Counted from the stretch's first letter, positions 16,677-26,516 are shown. The stretch is 64,000 bases of DNA from Streptomyces altiplanensis (GCA_003719395.1 RHMC01000016.1:1-64000); one strand, 5' to 3'. Notes: generated by a model from the letters alone, not told the origin. Made by a program: numbers and translations.

Positions 16677-19600
16677 ATGGCCTCGTTGCCGACCCCCACG
16701 CCTGCAAGTCACAGCAGCCGCGCAGACGCCCTCCGCGAAGCGCTCGCCAGCCGAGTCGTCGTCGCCGACGGAGCGATGGGCACCATGCTCCAGGCACAGG
16801 ACCCCAGCCTCGAGGACTTCGAGAACCTCGAAGGCTGCAACGAGATCCTCAACATCACCCGCCCGGACATCGTGCGCTCCGTCCACGAGGAGTACTTCGC
16901 GGTCGGCGTGGACTGCGTCGAGACCAACACCTTCGGCGCGAACCACTCGGCGGCGAACGAGTACGAGATCGCCGACCGGATCTTCGAGCTGTCCGAGTCG
17001 GGTGCGCGCATCGCGCGTGAGGTCGCCGACGAGTTCGCTGCCAAGGACGGCCGCCAGCGCTGGGTGCTGGGATCGATCGGCCCCGGCACCAAGCTGCCCT
17101 CGCTCGGCCACATCGCGTACGACGTGCTGCGGGACGGCTACCAGCAGAACGCCGAAGGGCTGCTCGCCGGCGGTGCGGACGCCCTGATCGTGGAGACCAC
17201 CCAGGACCTGCTCCAGACCAAGTCGAGCCTGATCGGCGCGCGCCGCGCGATGGACGCCCTGGGCACCGAGGTGCCGCTGATCTGTTCGCTCGCCTTCGAG
17301 ACGACCGGCGTCATGCTGCTCGGCTCGGAGATCGGCGCCGCGCTGACGGCCCTGGAGCCGCTGGGCATCGACCTGATCGGCCTGAACTGCTCGACGGGCC
17401 CGGACGAGATGAGCGAGCACCTGCGCTATCTGGCCCGCCACTCGCGTACGCCGCTGATGTGCATGCCCAACGCGGGCCTTCCCGTGCTCACCAAGGACGG
17501 TGCGCACTTCCCCCTCGGCCCCGCCGGCCTGGCCGATGCGCAGGAGACGTTCGTACGCGACTACGGGCTGTCCCTGATCGGTGGCTGCTGCGGTACGACG
17601 CCGGAGCACCTGCGTGCCGTCGTCGAGCGGGCCCGCGGTCTTGCCCCGGCGCCGCGCGAGCCGCGCCCCGAGCCGGGTGCGGCCTCCCTCTACCAGTCGG
17701 TTCCCTTCCGTCAGGACACCGCCTACCTGGCGATCGGCGAGCGCACGAACGCCAACGGGTCGAAGAAGTTCCGCGAAGCGATGCTGGAGGCCCGCTGGGA
17801 CGACTGTGTGGAGATGGCGCGCGATCAGATCCGTGAGGGCGCGCACATGCTCGACCTGTGTGTCGACTACGTGGGCCGGGACGGCGTGGCCGACATGGCG
17901 GAGCTGGCCGGCCGGTTCGCCACCGCCTCCACCCTGCCCATCGTGCTGGACTCCACCGAACTGCCCGTCATCCGGGCGGGCCTGGAGAAGCTCGGCGGGC
18001 GGGCGGTCATCAACTCGGTCAACTACGAGGACGGCGACGGCCCGCAGTCGCGTTTCGCCCAGGTGACCGCGCTCGCCAAGGAGCACGGCGCCGCGCTGAT
18101 CGCGCTGACCATCGACGAGGAGGGCCAGGCCCGCTCGGTCGAGCACAAGGTCGCCGTGGCCGAGCGGCTGATCGCCGATCTGACCGGGAACTGGGGCATC
18201 GAGGAGTCGGACATCCTCATCGACTGCCTCACCTTCACCATCTGCACCGGGCAGGAGGAGTCCCGCAAGGACGGCATCGCCACGATCGAGGCGATCCGTG
18301 AGCTCAAGCGCCGCCACCCGGACGTCCAGACCACCCTGGGTCTGTCGAACATCTCCTTCGGCCTGAACCCGGCCGCCCGCGTGGTGCTGAACTCCGTCTT
18401 CCTCGACGAGTGCGTCAAGGCCGGACTGGACTCGGCGATCGTGCACGCGAGCAAGATCCTGCCCATCGCCCGTCTGGAAGAGGAACAGGTCGAGGTCGCC
18501 CTCGATCTGATCTACGACCGCCGCGCCGAGGGCTACGACCCGCTCCAGAAGCTGATGGCCCTCTTCGAGGGCGTCAACATGAAGTCGATGAAGGCCGGCC
18601 GCGCCGAGGAGCTGATGGCCCTGCCGCTCGACGAGCGGCTGCAGCGCCGCATCATCGACGGGGAGAAGAACGGCCTGGAGGCCGACCTCGACGAGGCCCT
18701 TCAGTCCCGTCCGGCCCTGGACATCGTCAACGACACGCTGCTGGAGGGCATGAAGGTCGTCGGTGAGCTGTTCGGCTCCGGGCAGATGCAGCTGCCGTTC
18801 GTACTCCAGTCGGCCGAGGTGATGAAGACCGCGGTGGCGCATCTGGAGCCGCACATGGAGAAGACCGACGACGAGGGCAAGGGCACGATCGTGCTGGCCA
18901 CCGTCCGCGGGGACGTGCACGACATCGGCAAGAACCTCGTCGACATCATCCTGTCCAACAACGGCTACACGGTCGTCAACCTCGGCATCAAGCAGCCGGT
19001 CTCCGCGATCCTGGAGGCAGCCGAGGAGCACAAGGCCGACGTCATCGGCATGTCGGGCCTGCTGGTGAAGTCCACGGTGATCATGAAGGAGAACCTCCAG
19101 GAGCTCAACCAGCGCAAGATGGCCGCGGACTTCCCGGTCATCCTCGGCGGCGCCGCCCTGACCCGGGCCTACGTCGAGCAGGACCTGCACGAGATCTACG
19201 AGGGCGAGGTCCGCTACGCCCGCGACGCCTTCGAGGGACTGCGCCTGATGGACGCTCTGATCGGCGTCAAGCGCGGTGTGCCCGGCGCCAAACTCCCCGA
19301 ACTCAAGCAGCGCCGCGTGGCCAGGCGGGACACCCCCCTCCTCGAGGTCCAGGAGCCCGAGGGCCCGTCCCGCTCCGACGTCTCCACCACCAACCCGGTC
19401 CCCGAGCCGCCGTTCTGGGGCACCCGCGTGGTCAAGGGCATCGGCCTCAAGGAGTACGCCTCCTGGCTGGACGAGGGCGCGCTGTTCAAGGGCCAGTGGG
19501 GCCTCAAGCAGGCCAGGGCCGGCGACGGACCGACGTACGAAGAGCTCGTCGAGACCGAGGGACGTCCCCGGCTGCGCGGCTGGCTGGAGCAGCTCCACAC

Positions 19601-20192
19601 CAAGAACATGCTGGAAGCGGCCGTCGTCTACGGCTACTTCCCCTGCGTGTCCAAGGGCGACGACCTGATCCTCCTGGGTGAGGACGGCAGCGAGCGCACC
19701 CGCTTCACCTTCCCGCGCCAGCGCCGCGGCCGCCGCCTGTGCCTGGCGGACTTCTTCCGCCCCGAGGAGTCCGGCGAGACGGACGTGGTCGGCCTCCAGG
19801 TCGTCACCGTCGGATCGAAGATCGGCGAGGCCACGGCCGAGCTGTTCGAATCGAACTCCTACCGCGACTACCTCGAACTCCACGGCCTCTCCGTCCAGCT
19901 GGCCGAGGCGCTCGCCGAGTACTGGCACGCCCGGGTCCGTTCCGAGCTCGGCTTCGCGGCCGAGGACCCGGCCGATGTCGAGGACATGTTCGCCCTCAAG
20001 TACCGCGGCGCGCGCTTCTCGCTCGGCTACGGCGCCTGCCCGGACCTGGAGGACCGCGCGAAGATCGCCGACCTGCTCCAGCCCGAGCGGATCGGGGTGC
20101 ACCTCTCCGAGGAGTTCCAGCTCCACCCGGAGCAGTCCACCGACGCGATCGTCATCCACCACCCCGAGGCGAAGTACTTCAACGCGCGCTAG
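16677..20192 (+). CDS. metH: cobalamin-dependent methionine synthase
   Basis: A 1171-residue four-module enzyme transferring a methyl group from methyltetrahydrofolate through cobalamin to homocysteine. The homocysteine module has the zinc ligands LNCSTGP and GGCCGTTPEH (about 300-310). The folate module has LAIGERTNANGSKKF and ISFGLNPAARVVLNS. The B12 cap and binding modules have the histidine ligand in RGDVHDIGKN (about 745), with GMSGLLVKST. The C-terminal AdoMet reactivation module has YRGARFSLGYGACPDL. The frame is open to 16617, but ATG 16677 follows CAGGGAG. A hairpin lies behind the stop. The whole gene is intact, which contrasts with many shorter frameshifted neighbours. Confidence 0.97.
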   Translation: MASLPTPTPASHSSRADALREALASRVVVADGAMGTMLQAQDPSLEDFENLEGCNEILNITRPDIVRSVHEEYFAVGVDCVETNTFGANHSAANEYEIADRIFELSESGARIAREVADEFAAKDGRQRWVLGSIGPGTKLPSLGHIAYDVLRDGYQQNAEGLLAGGADALIVETTQDLLQTKSSLIGARRAMDALGTEVPLICSLAFETTGVMLLGSEIGAALTALEPLGIDLIGLNCSTGPDEMSEHLRYLARHSRTPLMCMPNAGLPVLTKDGAHFPLGPAGLADAQETFVRDYGLSLIGGCCGTTPEHLRAVVERARGLAPAPREPRPEPGAASLYQSVPFRQDTAYLAIGERTNANGSKKFREAMLEARWDDCVEMARDQIREGAHMLDLCVDYVGRDGVADMAELAGRFATASTLPIVLDSTELPVIRAGLEKLGGRAVINSVNYEDGDGPQSRFAQVTALAKEHGAALIALTIDEEGQARSVEHKVAVAERLIADLTGNWGIEESDILIDCLTFTICTGQEESRKDGIATIEAIRELKRRHPDVQTTLGLSNISFGLNPAARVVLNSVFLDECVKAGLDSAIVHASKILPIARLEEEQVEVALDLIYDRRAEGYDPLQKLMALFEGVNMKSMKAGRAEELMALPLDERLQRRIIDGEKNGLEADLDEALQSRPALDIVNDTLLEGMKVVGELFGSGQMQLPFVLQSAEVMKTAVAHLEPHMEKTDDEGKGTIVLATVRGDVHDIGKNLVDIILSNNGYTVVNLGIKQPVSAILEAAEEHKADVIGMSGLLVKSTVIMKENLQELNQRKMAADFPVILGGAALTRAYVEQDLHEIYEGEVRYARDAFEGLRLMDALIGVKRGVPGAKLPELKQRRVARRDTPLLEVQEPEGPSRSDVSTTNPVPEPPFWGTRVVKGIGLKEYASWLDEGALFKGQWGLKQARAGDGPTYEELVETEGRPRLRGWLEQLHTKNMLEAAVVYGYFPCVSKGDDLILLGEDGSERTRFTFPRQRRGRRLCLADFFRPEESGETDVVGLQVVTVGSKIGEATAELFESNSYRDYLELHGLSVQLAEALAEYWHARVRSELGFAAEDPADVEDMFALKYRGARFSLGYGACPDLEDRAKIADLLQPERIGVHLSEEFQLHPEQSTDAIVIHHPEAKYFNAR

Positions 20193-20233
20193 CGAGCCCG
20201 ACGGGTCGTACACTGGTCGGTCCAGTGCAGGCC

Positions 20234-20260
20234 GGCCGCCTTCCCCCTGGGGAGGCGGCG
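20234..20260 (+). terminator. probable terminator between metH and HAD gene
   Basis: GC-rich imperfect hairpin (GGCCGCCTTCCCC against GGGGAGGCGG with one bulge), followed by CTTCTCGTCCCT. It may only attenuate, since the next gene starts 32 bp on. Confidence 0.4.
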
Positions 20261-20291
20261 GCCTTCTCGTCCCTCCAGGAGGTGTGCCCGG

Positions 20292-20993
20292 ATGACCAGT
20301 ACCGTCCCCGCGCCCAGTACCCGTACGGCCGAAGGCTCCGCCCTGCAGGCCGTTTTCCTCGACATGGACGGCACCCTGGTGGACACCGAAGGGTTCTGGT
20401 GGGACGTCGAGGCGGAGGTCTTCGCGGACCTCGGGCATGTGCTGGACGAGGCGTGGCGCGAGGTGGTGGTCGGCGGGCCCATGACACGCAGTGCCGGCTA
20501 TCTCATCGAGGTGACCGGTGCGGACATCACCCTGCCCGAGCTCACGGTGCTGCTCAACGACCGCTTCGAGAAGCGCATCGGGAGCGGCGTGCCGCTGATG
20601 CCGGGCGCGGCGCGGCTGCTCGCCGAACTGGCGGCGCACGAGGTGCCCACCGCCCTGGTCTCCGCCTCGCACCGGCGCATCATCGACCGGGTGCTGGAGA
20701 CGCTCGGCCCGGAGAAGTTCACGCTCACGGTCGCGGGCGACGAGGTGGCCCGTACGAAGCCGCACCCCGACCCGTACCTGCACGCGGCGGCCCGGCTCGG
20801 CGCCGACCCCCTGAGATGCGCGGTCGTCGAGGACACGGCGACCGGTGTGGCGGCCGCCGAGGCGGCAGGCTGCCGGGTGGTGGCCGTGCCGTCCGTCGCG
20901 CCGATCGCGCCCGCGCGCGGCCGGGTCGTCGTGGGATCGCTCGAAGAAGTCGATCTCGCCTTTCTCCGGACGTTGATCACGCGAGTGAACTGA
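20292..20993 (+). CDS. HAD-family phosphatase
   Basis: A 233-residue haloacid dehalogenase-like hydrolase, probably a sugar-phosphate or phosphoglycolate-type phosphatase. Motif I is FLDMDGTLVDTE with nucleophile and acid/base Asp residues. Motif II is TALVSASHR, motif III is TKPHPDPYLHAA, and motif IV is CAVVEDTATGV. A helical cap between motifs I and II (WWDVEAEVFADLGHVLDEAW) fits the beta-phosphoglucomutase-like subfamily. GGAGG lies at good distance before ATG 20292. It follows metH by 99 bp in the same direction. The substrate is not deducible. Confidence 0.88.
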   Translation: MTSTVPAPSTRTAEGSALQAVFLDMDGTLVDTEGFWWDVEAEVFADLGHVLDEAWREVVVGGPMTRSAGYLIEVTGADITLPELTVLLNDRFEKRIGSGVPLMPGAARLLAELAAHEVPTALVSASHRRIIDRVLETLGPEKFTLTVAGDEVARTKPHPDPYLHAAARLGADPLRCAVVEDTATGVAAAEAAGCRVVAVPSVAPIAPARGRVVVGSLEEVDLAFLRTLITRVN

Positions 20994-21491
20994 TCCGTGC
21001 ACCGAGCGTATTTTCGCTAATGGCTGGAAACTCTCGGCATTGGACCGTGCATTTTCCGTGACGCGCTGAACGGGAAATGCGGAGTCGATCAAATGGCTCG
21101 GACGGGTGACGTTTGTCACCACCCAGGCCGTCGCGGGGGGCGTCCGGGAGCGCCAAAGTGCCTCCGAGGGGCTGTATTTGACGCCCTTGTGTCCGCATTG
21201 GTGGGTTGGTGTACGAATCATTCCCGCCCCGCGGCGGCGACGCTCCGGGTTTCATGATCACCGGCCGATAACGGGCCGGCATGCCTCCGGTCCAGGATTC
21301 CCGACGTTTCCCACTAATCTCAACGCGAGAACTTCGCCGCATCATCACGTGCCTCAGCGCCCAACCAGTTGCTGGGACCACGTACTCGATCGCTCTGATC
21401 CCGGCCCGATCGCTCCGCCCCGACCGGGCGCCGCGGCGGAGTGTCCAGTACGCCGCTGAAACTCAGTGCCGGATGAGGGAGAACGTCCAGG
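20994..21491. other. 498-bp non-coding region between HAD gene and binding protein
   Basis: No convincing gene. The region is less GC-rich than the neighbours. It holds an inverted repeat at 21049-21080 (10-nt arms, one G-T pair, 12-nt loop), a likely HAD terminator. It also holds a perfect GGTGAC-GTTT-GTCACC dyad at 21105-21120, a candidate operator. No clear sigma-70 promoter with good spacing was found for the downstream lipoprotein gene. Confidence 0.5.
21105..21120. promoter_or_regulatory. GGTGAC-N4-GTCACC dyad, candidate operator
   Basis: Perfect 6-nt arms around GTTT, far (about 370 bp) upstream of the binding-protein gene. Function unknown; a repressor site or small hairpin. Confidence 0.35.
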
Positions 21492-23093
21492 ATGAACCGC
21501 AAGACTTTGGTGCTGCCGGCCATGGTTGGCCTGCTCGCGCCCGTGCTCGCCGCGTGCGGCGGCTCGGACGGCGGCGGCAAGGGCGGTGAGGCCATAGTCG
21601 TGGGCACCACGGACCAGTTCGTTGCCACGAAGGAGGCCCCCGCGCCCTTCGACCCGGCGTTCGCCTACGACGCGGGCGCCTGGAACGTCCTCCGGCAGAC
21701 CCTCCAGACGCTGATGCACGTCCCGCGCGGCGGCGGCGAGCCGGTGCCGGACGCGGCCTCCAAGTGCGGCTTCACGGACACCCAGAACGAGAGCTACCGC
21801 TGCACCCTGCGCAGCGGGCTGAAGTTCTCCGACGGCGACGCGATCACCGCCGAGGACGTCAAGTTCTCGATCGAGCGCGTGCTGAGGATCAACGACGACA
21901 ACGGTCCGGTCGCACTGCTGTCGAACATCGACACGATCGAGACCAACGGCGACAGCGGAATCGTCTTCCACCTCAAGACGCCGGACGCCACGTTCCCGTA
22001 CAAGCTCGCGACGCCCGCCGCGGCCATCGTCGACCCCGACGCGTACAAGGCGGACAAGCTCCGGGCCGGAGTCGACGCCGACGGCTCGGGCCCGTACACG
22101 CTGGAGACCGAGACCGAGGGCGACAGGGTCGTCAAGGCGGTCTTCAGCAGGAACCCCGAGTACAAGGGCGACCTGAACCTCCAGAACGACAAGGTCGAAC
22201 TGCGGTCCTTCAAGGACACCGAGTCCATGGAGAAGGCGCTCAGGGACGGCGACATCAGCATGATGACGCGCACCCTGCAGCCCGGTCAGATCAAGGACCT
22301 GCTGGAGAACCCGCCCGAGGGCATCGACCTCGTCGAGATGCCCGGCCTGGAGATCCGCTACCTCGGCTTCGACATCGAGGACTCCACCGTGAAGAGCAAG
22401 GCGGTGCGCCAGGCCCTGGCCTCCGTCGTCGACCGCGGGCAGCTCGCGAGCACGGTCTACCCGGCCACGGCCGAACCGCTCTACTCGCTCATTCCGAACA
22501 CCATCCCCGGGCACCAGAACGCGTTCTTCAACAAGTACGGCGAGCCGAACGCGCGCAAGGCGGCCGGAATCCTGAACGCGGCGGGCATCAGCACGCCGGT
22601 GAAGCTGACGCTGAACTACACGACCGACCACTACGGCTCGGCGACGAAGAAGGAGTTCGAGGTGCTCAAGGAGCAGCTCAACGCCACGAAGCTCTTCGAC
22701 GTCAGCATCAAGGGCACCGAGTGGTCGAAGTTCCGTGACAACCAGAAGCGCGGCGAGTACTCCGTCTACGGCATGGGCTGGTTCCCCGACTTCCCGGACG
22801 CCGACAACTACGTCGCGCCGTTCCTGGGCAAGGACAACTTCCTCAACACCCCGTACGCGAACAGCGAGATCAGGACCAAGCTCATCCCCGAGTCGCGCCG
22901 TGCCGCCGACCGGAGCGCGGCTGCGGAGACGTTCGAGCGGATCCAGGAGATCGTCGCCAACGACGTGCCGGTGCTGCCGCTGTGGCAGGGCAAGCAGTAC
23001 GTCGCCGCGCGCGACGACATCACCGGCGTCGAATGGGCCATCAACTCCTCGGCGGACCTGCAGCTGTGGGAGTTGGGCCGCGGCGTCTCCTGA
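21492..23093 (+). CDS. family 5 solute-binding lipoprotein (peptide-type ABC)
   Basis: A 533-residue extracytoplasmic binding protein. The signal peptide MNRKTLVLPAMVGLLAPVL ends in a lipobox AAC at Cys22, so the protein is a lipid-anchored lipoprotein. Family 5 (DppA/OppA-like) features are FRSGLKFSDGDAITAEDVKFS-like segments (LRSGLKFSDGDAITAEDVKF), KSKAVRQALASVVDRG, GMGWFPDFPDADNYVAPF and VPVLPLWQGKQY. The substrate is probably a peptide or similar. No permease or ATPase gene accompanies it; the next gene is a paralogue of the same family. It must either use subunits encoded elsewhere or serve as a sensor. Confidence 0.9.
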   Translation: MNRKTLVLPAMVGLLAPVLAACGGSDGGGKGGEAIVVGTTDQFVATKEAPAPFDPAFAYDAGAWNVLRQTLQTLMHVPRGGGEPVPDAASKCGFTDTQNESYRCTLRSGLKFSDGDAITAEDVKFSIERVLRINDDNGPVALLSNIDTIETNGDSGIVFHLKTPDATFPYKLATPAAAIVDPDAYKADKLRAGVDADGSGPYTLETETEGDRVVKAVFSRNPEYKGDLNLQNDKVELRSFKDTESMEKALRDGDISMMTRTLQPGQIKDLLENPPEGIDLVEMPGLEIRYLGFDIEDSTVKSKAVRQALASVVDRGQLASTVYPATAEPLYSLIPNTIPGHQNAFFNKYGEPNARKAAGILNAAGISTPVKLTLNYTTDHYGSATKKEFEVLKEQLNATKLFDVSIKGTEWSKFRDNQKRGEYSVYGMGWFPDFPDADNYVAPFLGKDNFLNTPYANSEIRTKLIPESRRAADRSAAAETFERIQEIVANDVPVLPLWQGKQYVAARDDITGVEWAINSSADLQLWELGRGVS

Positions 23094-23164
23094 CGCCGGC
23101 AGTACCCGGCCGCGAAGACCGCGTCGCCGGTGGTTAATTCATCGAATCTGTGAGGCAAGGATCC

Positions 23165-24754
23165 GTGAAAAGGCGTAACCAGTGGCTGACGGCCCCGCTC
23201 GCGGCGGGACTCGCGGCGGGTCTGCTCAGCGGTTGTGGCACCGAGGAGGGGGGCTCGGGGGGCACGGGTGACGCGGTGGTCATGGGTATGTCGGACGAGG
23301 TGCTGGCCACCGATCCGGCGTCGGGCTACGACCCGGGCTCCTGGCTGCTGTTCAACAACGTTTTCCAGTCGCTGCTGGCCTTCCCGAAGGGCAGCTCGGT
23401 GCCGGAGCCCGAGGCCGCGAAGGAGTGCGGCTTCGACGACGGCGCCAGCAAGGTCTTCCGCTGCACGCTGCGCGACGGCCTGAAGTTCAGCAATGGCAAC
23501 AGCCTGACCTCCAAGGACGTCAAGTACTCCTTCGAGCGCTCGCTGAAGATCAACGACAAGGCCGGCCCGGCGGCGGTCATGCTCTCCTCCATCGACACGA
23601 TCGAGACGCCGGACGACCAGAGCGTCGTCTTCCGCCTCAAGGTCCCGGACGCCACCTTCCCGAGCAAGATCGCCTCGGGCGCCGGGTCCATCGTCGACCA
23701 CCGCGAGTACGCCTTCGACAAGCTCCGCACCGACCAGCAGGCGGTCGGCTCGGGGCCGTACAAGCTGGAATCCTTCGACCAGGGCGAAGCGGTCTTCTCC
23801 GTCAACGGCGAGTACAAGGGCACCGCCGAGGTGAAGAACTCCGGCGTCACCGTGAAGTTCTTCCACGGCGACCAGAAGGCGCTGGCCGAGTCCCTCAAGG
23901 CGCGCGACGTGGACATCGCCTACCGCGGCCTCACGATCGGCGACATCACCGAGCTGGAGAACGCGACGGACGGCGGCACCGACGGCGTCGAGGTCGTCGA
24001 GGGCTCCAGCGCCGAGGTCCAGCACCTGGTCTTCAACATGAAGGACCCGGTCGTCGGCAAGCTCGGCATCCGCAAGGCCATGGCGTACCTCATCGACCGC
24101 GACGCCCTGGTGCGGGACATCTACCAGTCCACCGCGACCCCGCTGTACTCGATCGTCCCGGCCGGTATCGGCGCCCACAACACGGCGTTCTTCGACACCT
24201 ACGGGGGCAGCCCGCAGCCCGGCAAGGCCGAGGCGGCCCTGCGCGACGCAGGCATCACCGGCAAGGTGAAGCTGACCCTCTGGGCCACGCCCAGCCGCTA
24301 CGGACCCGCCACGGTCCAGGAGTTCGAGGCGATAGCCAAGCAGCTCAACAAGAGCGGCCTCTTCGAGGCCAAGGTCGAGTCCGTCGAGATCGAGCAGTAC
24401 GAGAAGGACATCGCTGCCGGCAAGTACGGCGTGTACGTGAAGGGCTGGGTCCCCGACTACCCGGACCCGGACAACTTCACCCAGCCGTTCTTCGGCAAGG
24501 ACAACGTCCTGGGCAACAACTACGAGAACAGCCAGATCACCGGCCGGATCATTCCGGACACCGCCGCCTCGGCCGACCGCACCAAGGTGGACAAGGACTT
24601 CGGCAAGCTCCAGGACATCGTCGCCGACGAGCTGCCGGTCATTCCGCTGTGGCAGGGCAAGCAGTACGCCGTCGCCCACGACGACATCTCGGGCCTGGAA
24701 TGGACCCTGGACGCGTCGACCGTCTTCCGTTTCTGGGAGATCAGCAAGGGCTGA
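23165..24754 (+). CDS. family 5 solute-binding lipoprotein, paralogue
   Basis: A 529-residue lipoprotein with signal VKRRNQWLTAPLAAGLAAGL and lipobox LSGC. It is collinear with the preceding gene over the whole length: LRDGLKFSNGNSLTSKDVKYSFERS, LGIRKAMAYLIDRDALV, KGWVPDYPDPDNFTQPFFGKDN, VIPLWQGKQYAVAHDDISG. Tandem duplication followed by divergence is therefore likely. GTG 23165 is chosen over GTG 23150 because AAGGA lies 4-5 nt before it. The 70-bp gap to the first copy shows no terminator, so the pair is probably one transcript. No permease or ATPase is nearby. Confidence 0.9.
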   Translation: MKRRNQWLTAPLAAGLAAGLLSGCGTEEGGSGGTGDAVVMGMSDEVLATDPASGYDPGSWLLFNNVFQSLLAFPKGSSVPEPEAAKECGFDDGASKVFRCTLRDGLKFSNGNSLTSKDVKYSFERSLKINDKAGPAAVMLSSIDTIETPDDQSVVFRLKVPDATFPSKIASGAGSIVDHREYAFDKLRTDQQAVGSGPYKLESFDQGEAVFSVNGEYKGTAEVKNSGVTVKFFHGDQKALAESLKARDVDIAYRGLTIGDITELENATDGGTDGVEVVEGSSAEVQHLVFNMKDPVVGKLGIRKAMAYLIDRDALVRDIYQSTATPLYSIVPAGIGAHNTAFFDTYGGSPQPGKAEAALRDAGITGKVKLTLWATPSRYGPATVQEFEAIAKQLNKSGLFEAKVESVEIEQYEKDIAAGKYGVYVKGWVPDYPDPDNFTQPFFGKDNVLGNNYENSQITGRIIPDTAASADRTKVDKDFGKLQDIVADELPVIPLWQGKQYAVAHDDISGLEWTLDASTVFRFWEISKG

Positions 24755-24812
24755 GGGCCGAGGGCGGGGTCCGGCCGGTGGACGGCGGACCGCCGGGCCG
24801 GGCCGGCGTCCG

Positions 24813-25483
24813 CTACTGGGCGCCGGGCTGACCAGGCCGCGCACGTACGCGTACACCGCGGCCTGCGCGCGGTCGCGCAGCCCGAGCTTCGTCAGCACGT
24901 GCCCCACATGCGTCTTCACCGTCGTCTCGCTCACGAAGAGGTCGGCGGCGATCTCCGCGTTGGACAGCCCCCGGGCCACCAGCTTCAGCACCTCGACCTC
25001 GCGCTCGGTCAGCGTGTGCAGCGTGTTCGGAACCTGCTCCTCGCCGGACGGCAGGTGATCCGCGTACTTGTCGAGCAGCCGGCGCGTGATGCTCGGCGCC
25101 AGCATCGCCTCGCCCGCCGCGACCACCCGGATCGCCTGCACGAGCTCGGTGGCGGGCGCGTCCTTCAGCAGGAAGCCGCTGGCCCCGGCGCGCAACGCCT
25201 CCACGACGTACTCGTCGAGGTCGAACGTGGTCAGTACGAGCACCTTCGCCGGACCGTCCTTGCCGGGACCGGTGATCTGGCGGGTCGCCTCCACGCCGTC
25301 CATCCGCGGCATCCGGATGTCCATCAGGACCACGTCGGGCTGCATCGCCCGGACCTGGTCGATCGCCTGCAGACCGTCTCCGGCCTCACCGACGACCGCG
25401 AGATCCTGCTCGGCCTCCAGAATCATCCGGAAGCCGGTGCGCAGCAGCGGCTGGTCGTCGACCAGTAGGACGCGGATAGCCAC
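24813..25483 (-). CDS. NarL/LuxR-type response regulator (C-terminal frameshift)
   Basis: A two-component response regulator of about 223 residues. The receiver domain has acidic pocket DD at 9-10 and phosphoacceptor Asp55 in VVLMDIRMP, the conserved Thr in VLVLTTFD and Lys in FLLKDAP. The LuxR helix-turn-helix reads LTEREVEVLKLVARGLSNAEIAADLFVSETTVKTHVGHVLTKLGLRDR. GTG 25483 follows AAGGAG. The continuous frame runs on without a family-like tail. Adding one C near 24820 gives GLVSPAPQ and a stop at 24813, so the proper end is probably frameshifted. No histidine kinase gene adjoins it; the upstream gene is a nuclease, so it is an orphan here. Confidence 0.88.
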
Positions 25484-25496
25484 AGAGTCTCCTTCG

Positions 25497-26390
25497 CTAG
25501 ACCGGGCCCATTCTGCCCTGGTCCTCCCGGGGCGGATCGGCCGGGCGCACCGTGAGGGCGACGGGCAGCGGGTACGCCGGGGGAGTGCCGCCGAATTCCG
25601 GACAGACCGCACGGTGGTCGCACCATCCGCAGAGCTTGGTCGGGCGCGGCCGCCAGTCACCCGTCTCGGTGGCTTCCTTGATCGCGTCCCACAGCGCGAG
25701 CAGTTTGCGCTCCACCCGCTCCAGATCCGCCTCGACCGGGTCGTACGTCAGCACGTCACCGCTGCCGAGGTACACCAGCTGCAGCCGGCGCGGAACGACG
25801 CCCTTCCACCGCCAGATCACCAGGGCGTAGAACTTCATCTGGAACAGCGCGCCCTCGGCGTACTCCGGCCGCGGTGCCTTGCCCGTCTTGTAGTCCACGA
25901 TCCGCACGTCGCCGGACGGAGTCACGTCCACCCGGTCGATGATGCCGCGCAGCCGCAGGCCCGACTCCAGCTCCGTCTCGACGAAGAGCTCCCGCTCGGC
26001 GGGCTCGAGACGGGTCGGGTCCTCCAGCGTGAACCACCGCTCGACCAGTTTTTCGGCCTCCGCCAGCCAGCGCGACAGCCGCTCACCCTCCGGGTCCTCG
26101 GCGAACAACTCCATGAGCTGGGGCTTCGACTCCAGGAGCCGCTCCCACTGGCCGGGCACCATCGCCCTGGCCCGCCCCGCAGTGCGCTCCGTCGCCGGAT
26201 CGTCGAAGAGGCGCTCCAGCACCGCGTGGACCAGCGTGCCCCGGGTCGCCGCCTCGCTCGGCTTCTCGGGCAGCTTGTCGATCACCCGGAACCGGTAGAG
26301 CAGCGGACACTGCATGAAGTCGCTCGCCCGTGAGGGGGACAGCGACGTGGGGCGCTGGGCAGTGTCGTCCCGACCGGAACTCGTAGTCAT
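25497..26390 (-). CDS. RecB-family Fe-S exonuclease
   Basis: A 297-residue PD-(D/E)XK nuclease like the AddB/Cas4 C-terminal domain. Motifs are TRGTLVHAVLERLF, the active-site Asp in GIIDRVDVTP and IVDYKTGKAP, and four cysteines that would ligate a 4Fe-4S cluster: one in DFMQCPLLYRF and three in LCGWCDHRAVCPEF. ATG 26390 lies about 8 nt after TAGGGT with no ribosome-binding site, so a leaderless transcript is likely. The frame is open to 26564 without a supported start. It is divergent from the site-2 protease gene (126 bp). A stand-alone DNA-repair nuclease is the usual interpretation; no helicase partner is adjacent. Confidence 0.9.
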   Translation of the reverse strand: MTTSSGRDDTAQRPTSLSPSRASDFMQCPLLYRFRVIDKLPEKPSEAATRGTLVHAVLERLFDDPATERTAGRARAMVPGQWERLLESKPQLMELFAEDPEGERLSRWLAEAEKLVERWFTLEDPTRLEPAERELFVETELESGLRLRGIIDRVDVTPSGDVRIVDYKTGKAPRPEYAEGALFQMKFYALVIWRWKGVVPRRLQLVYLGSGDVLTYDPVEADLERVERKLLALWDAIKEATETGDWRPRPTKLCGWCDHRAVCPEFGGTPPAYPLPVALTVRPADPPREDQGRMGPV

Positions 26391-26516
26391 GTCCAAGACC
26401 CTACGACCCGCCACTGACAGCTGTCCGCATACCATCGACGGCAGACCCTCTCGCGCTGCCCGGCCGGCGGACCGCCCGGTGCAGCGGCGAGTGACGCCTG
26501 CGAACGAAGGGCCCCT

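Noticed and set aside
16581..21221. 1546-codon open frame on the minus strand opposite metH and the HAD gene
   Set aside because: High-GC shadow frame: its composition is the mirror of metH codon bias, it has no domain or ribosome site, and the plus-strand metH is unmistakable.
22808..25660. One very long minus-strand frame containing the response regulator and extending over both lipoprotein genes
   Set aside because: Only the receiver-HTH part is real; the extension results from a missing base at the regulator's end and is antisense to the lipoprotein genes.
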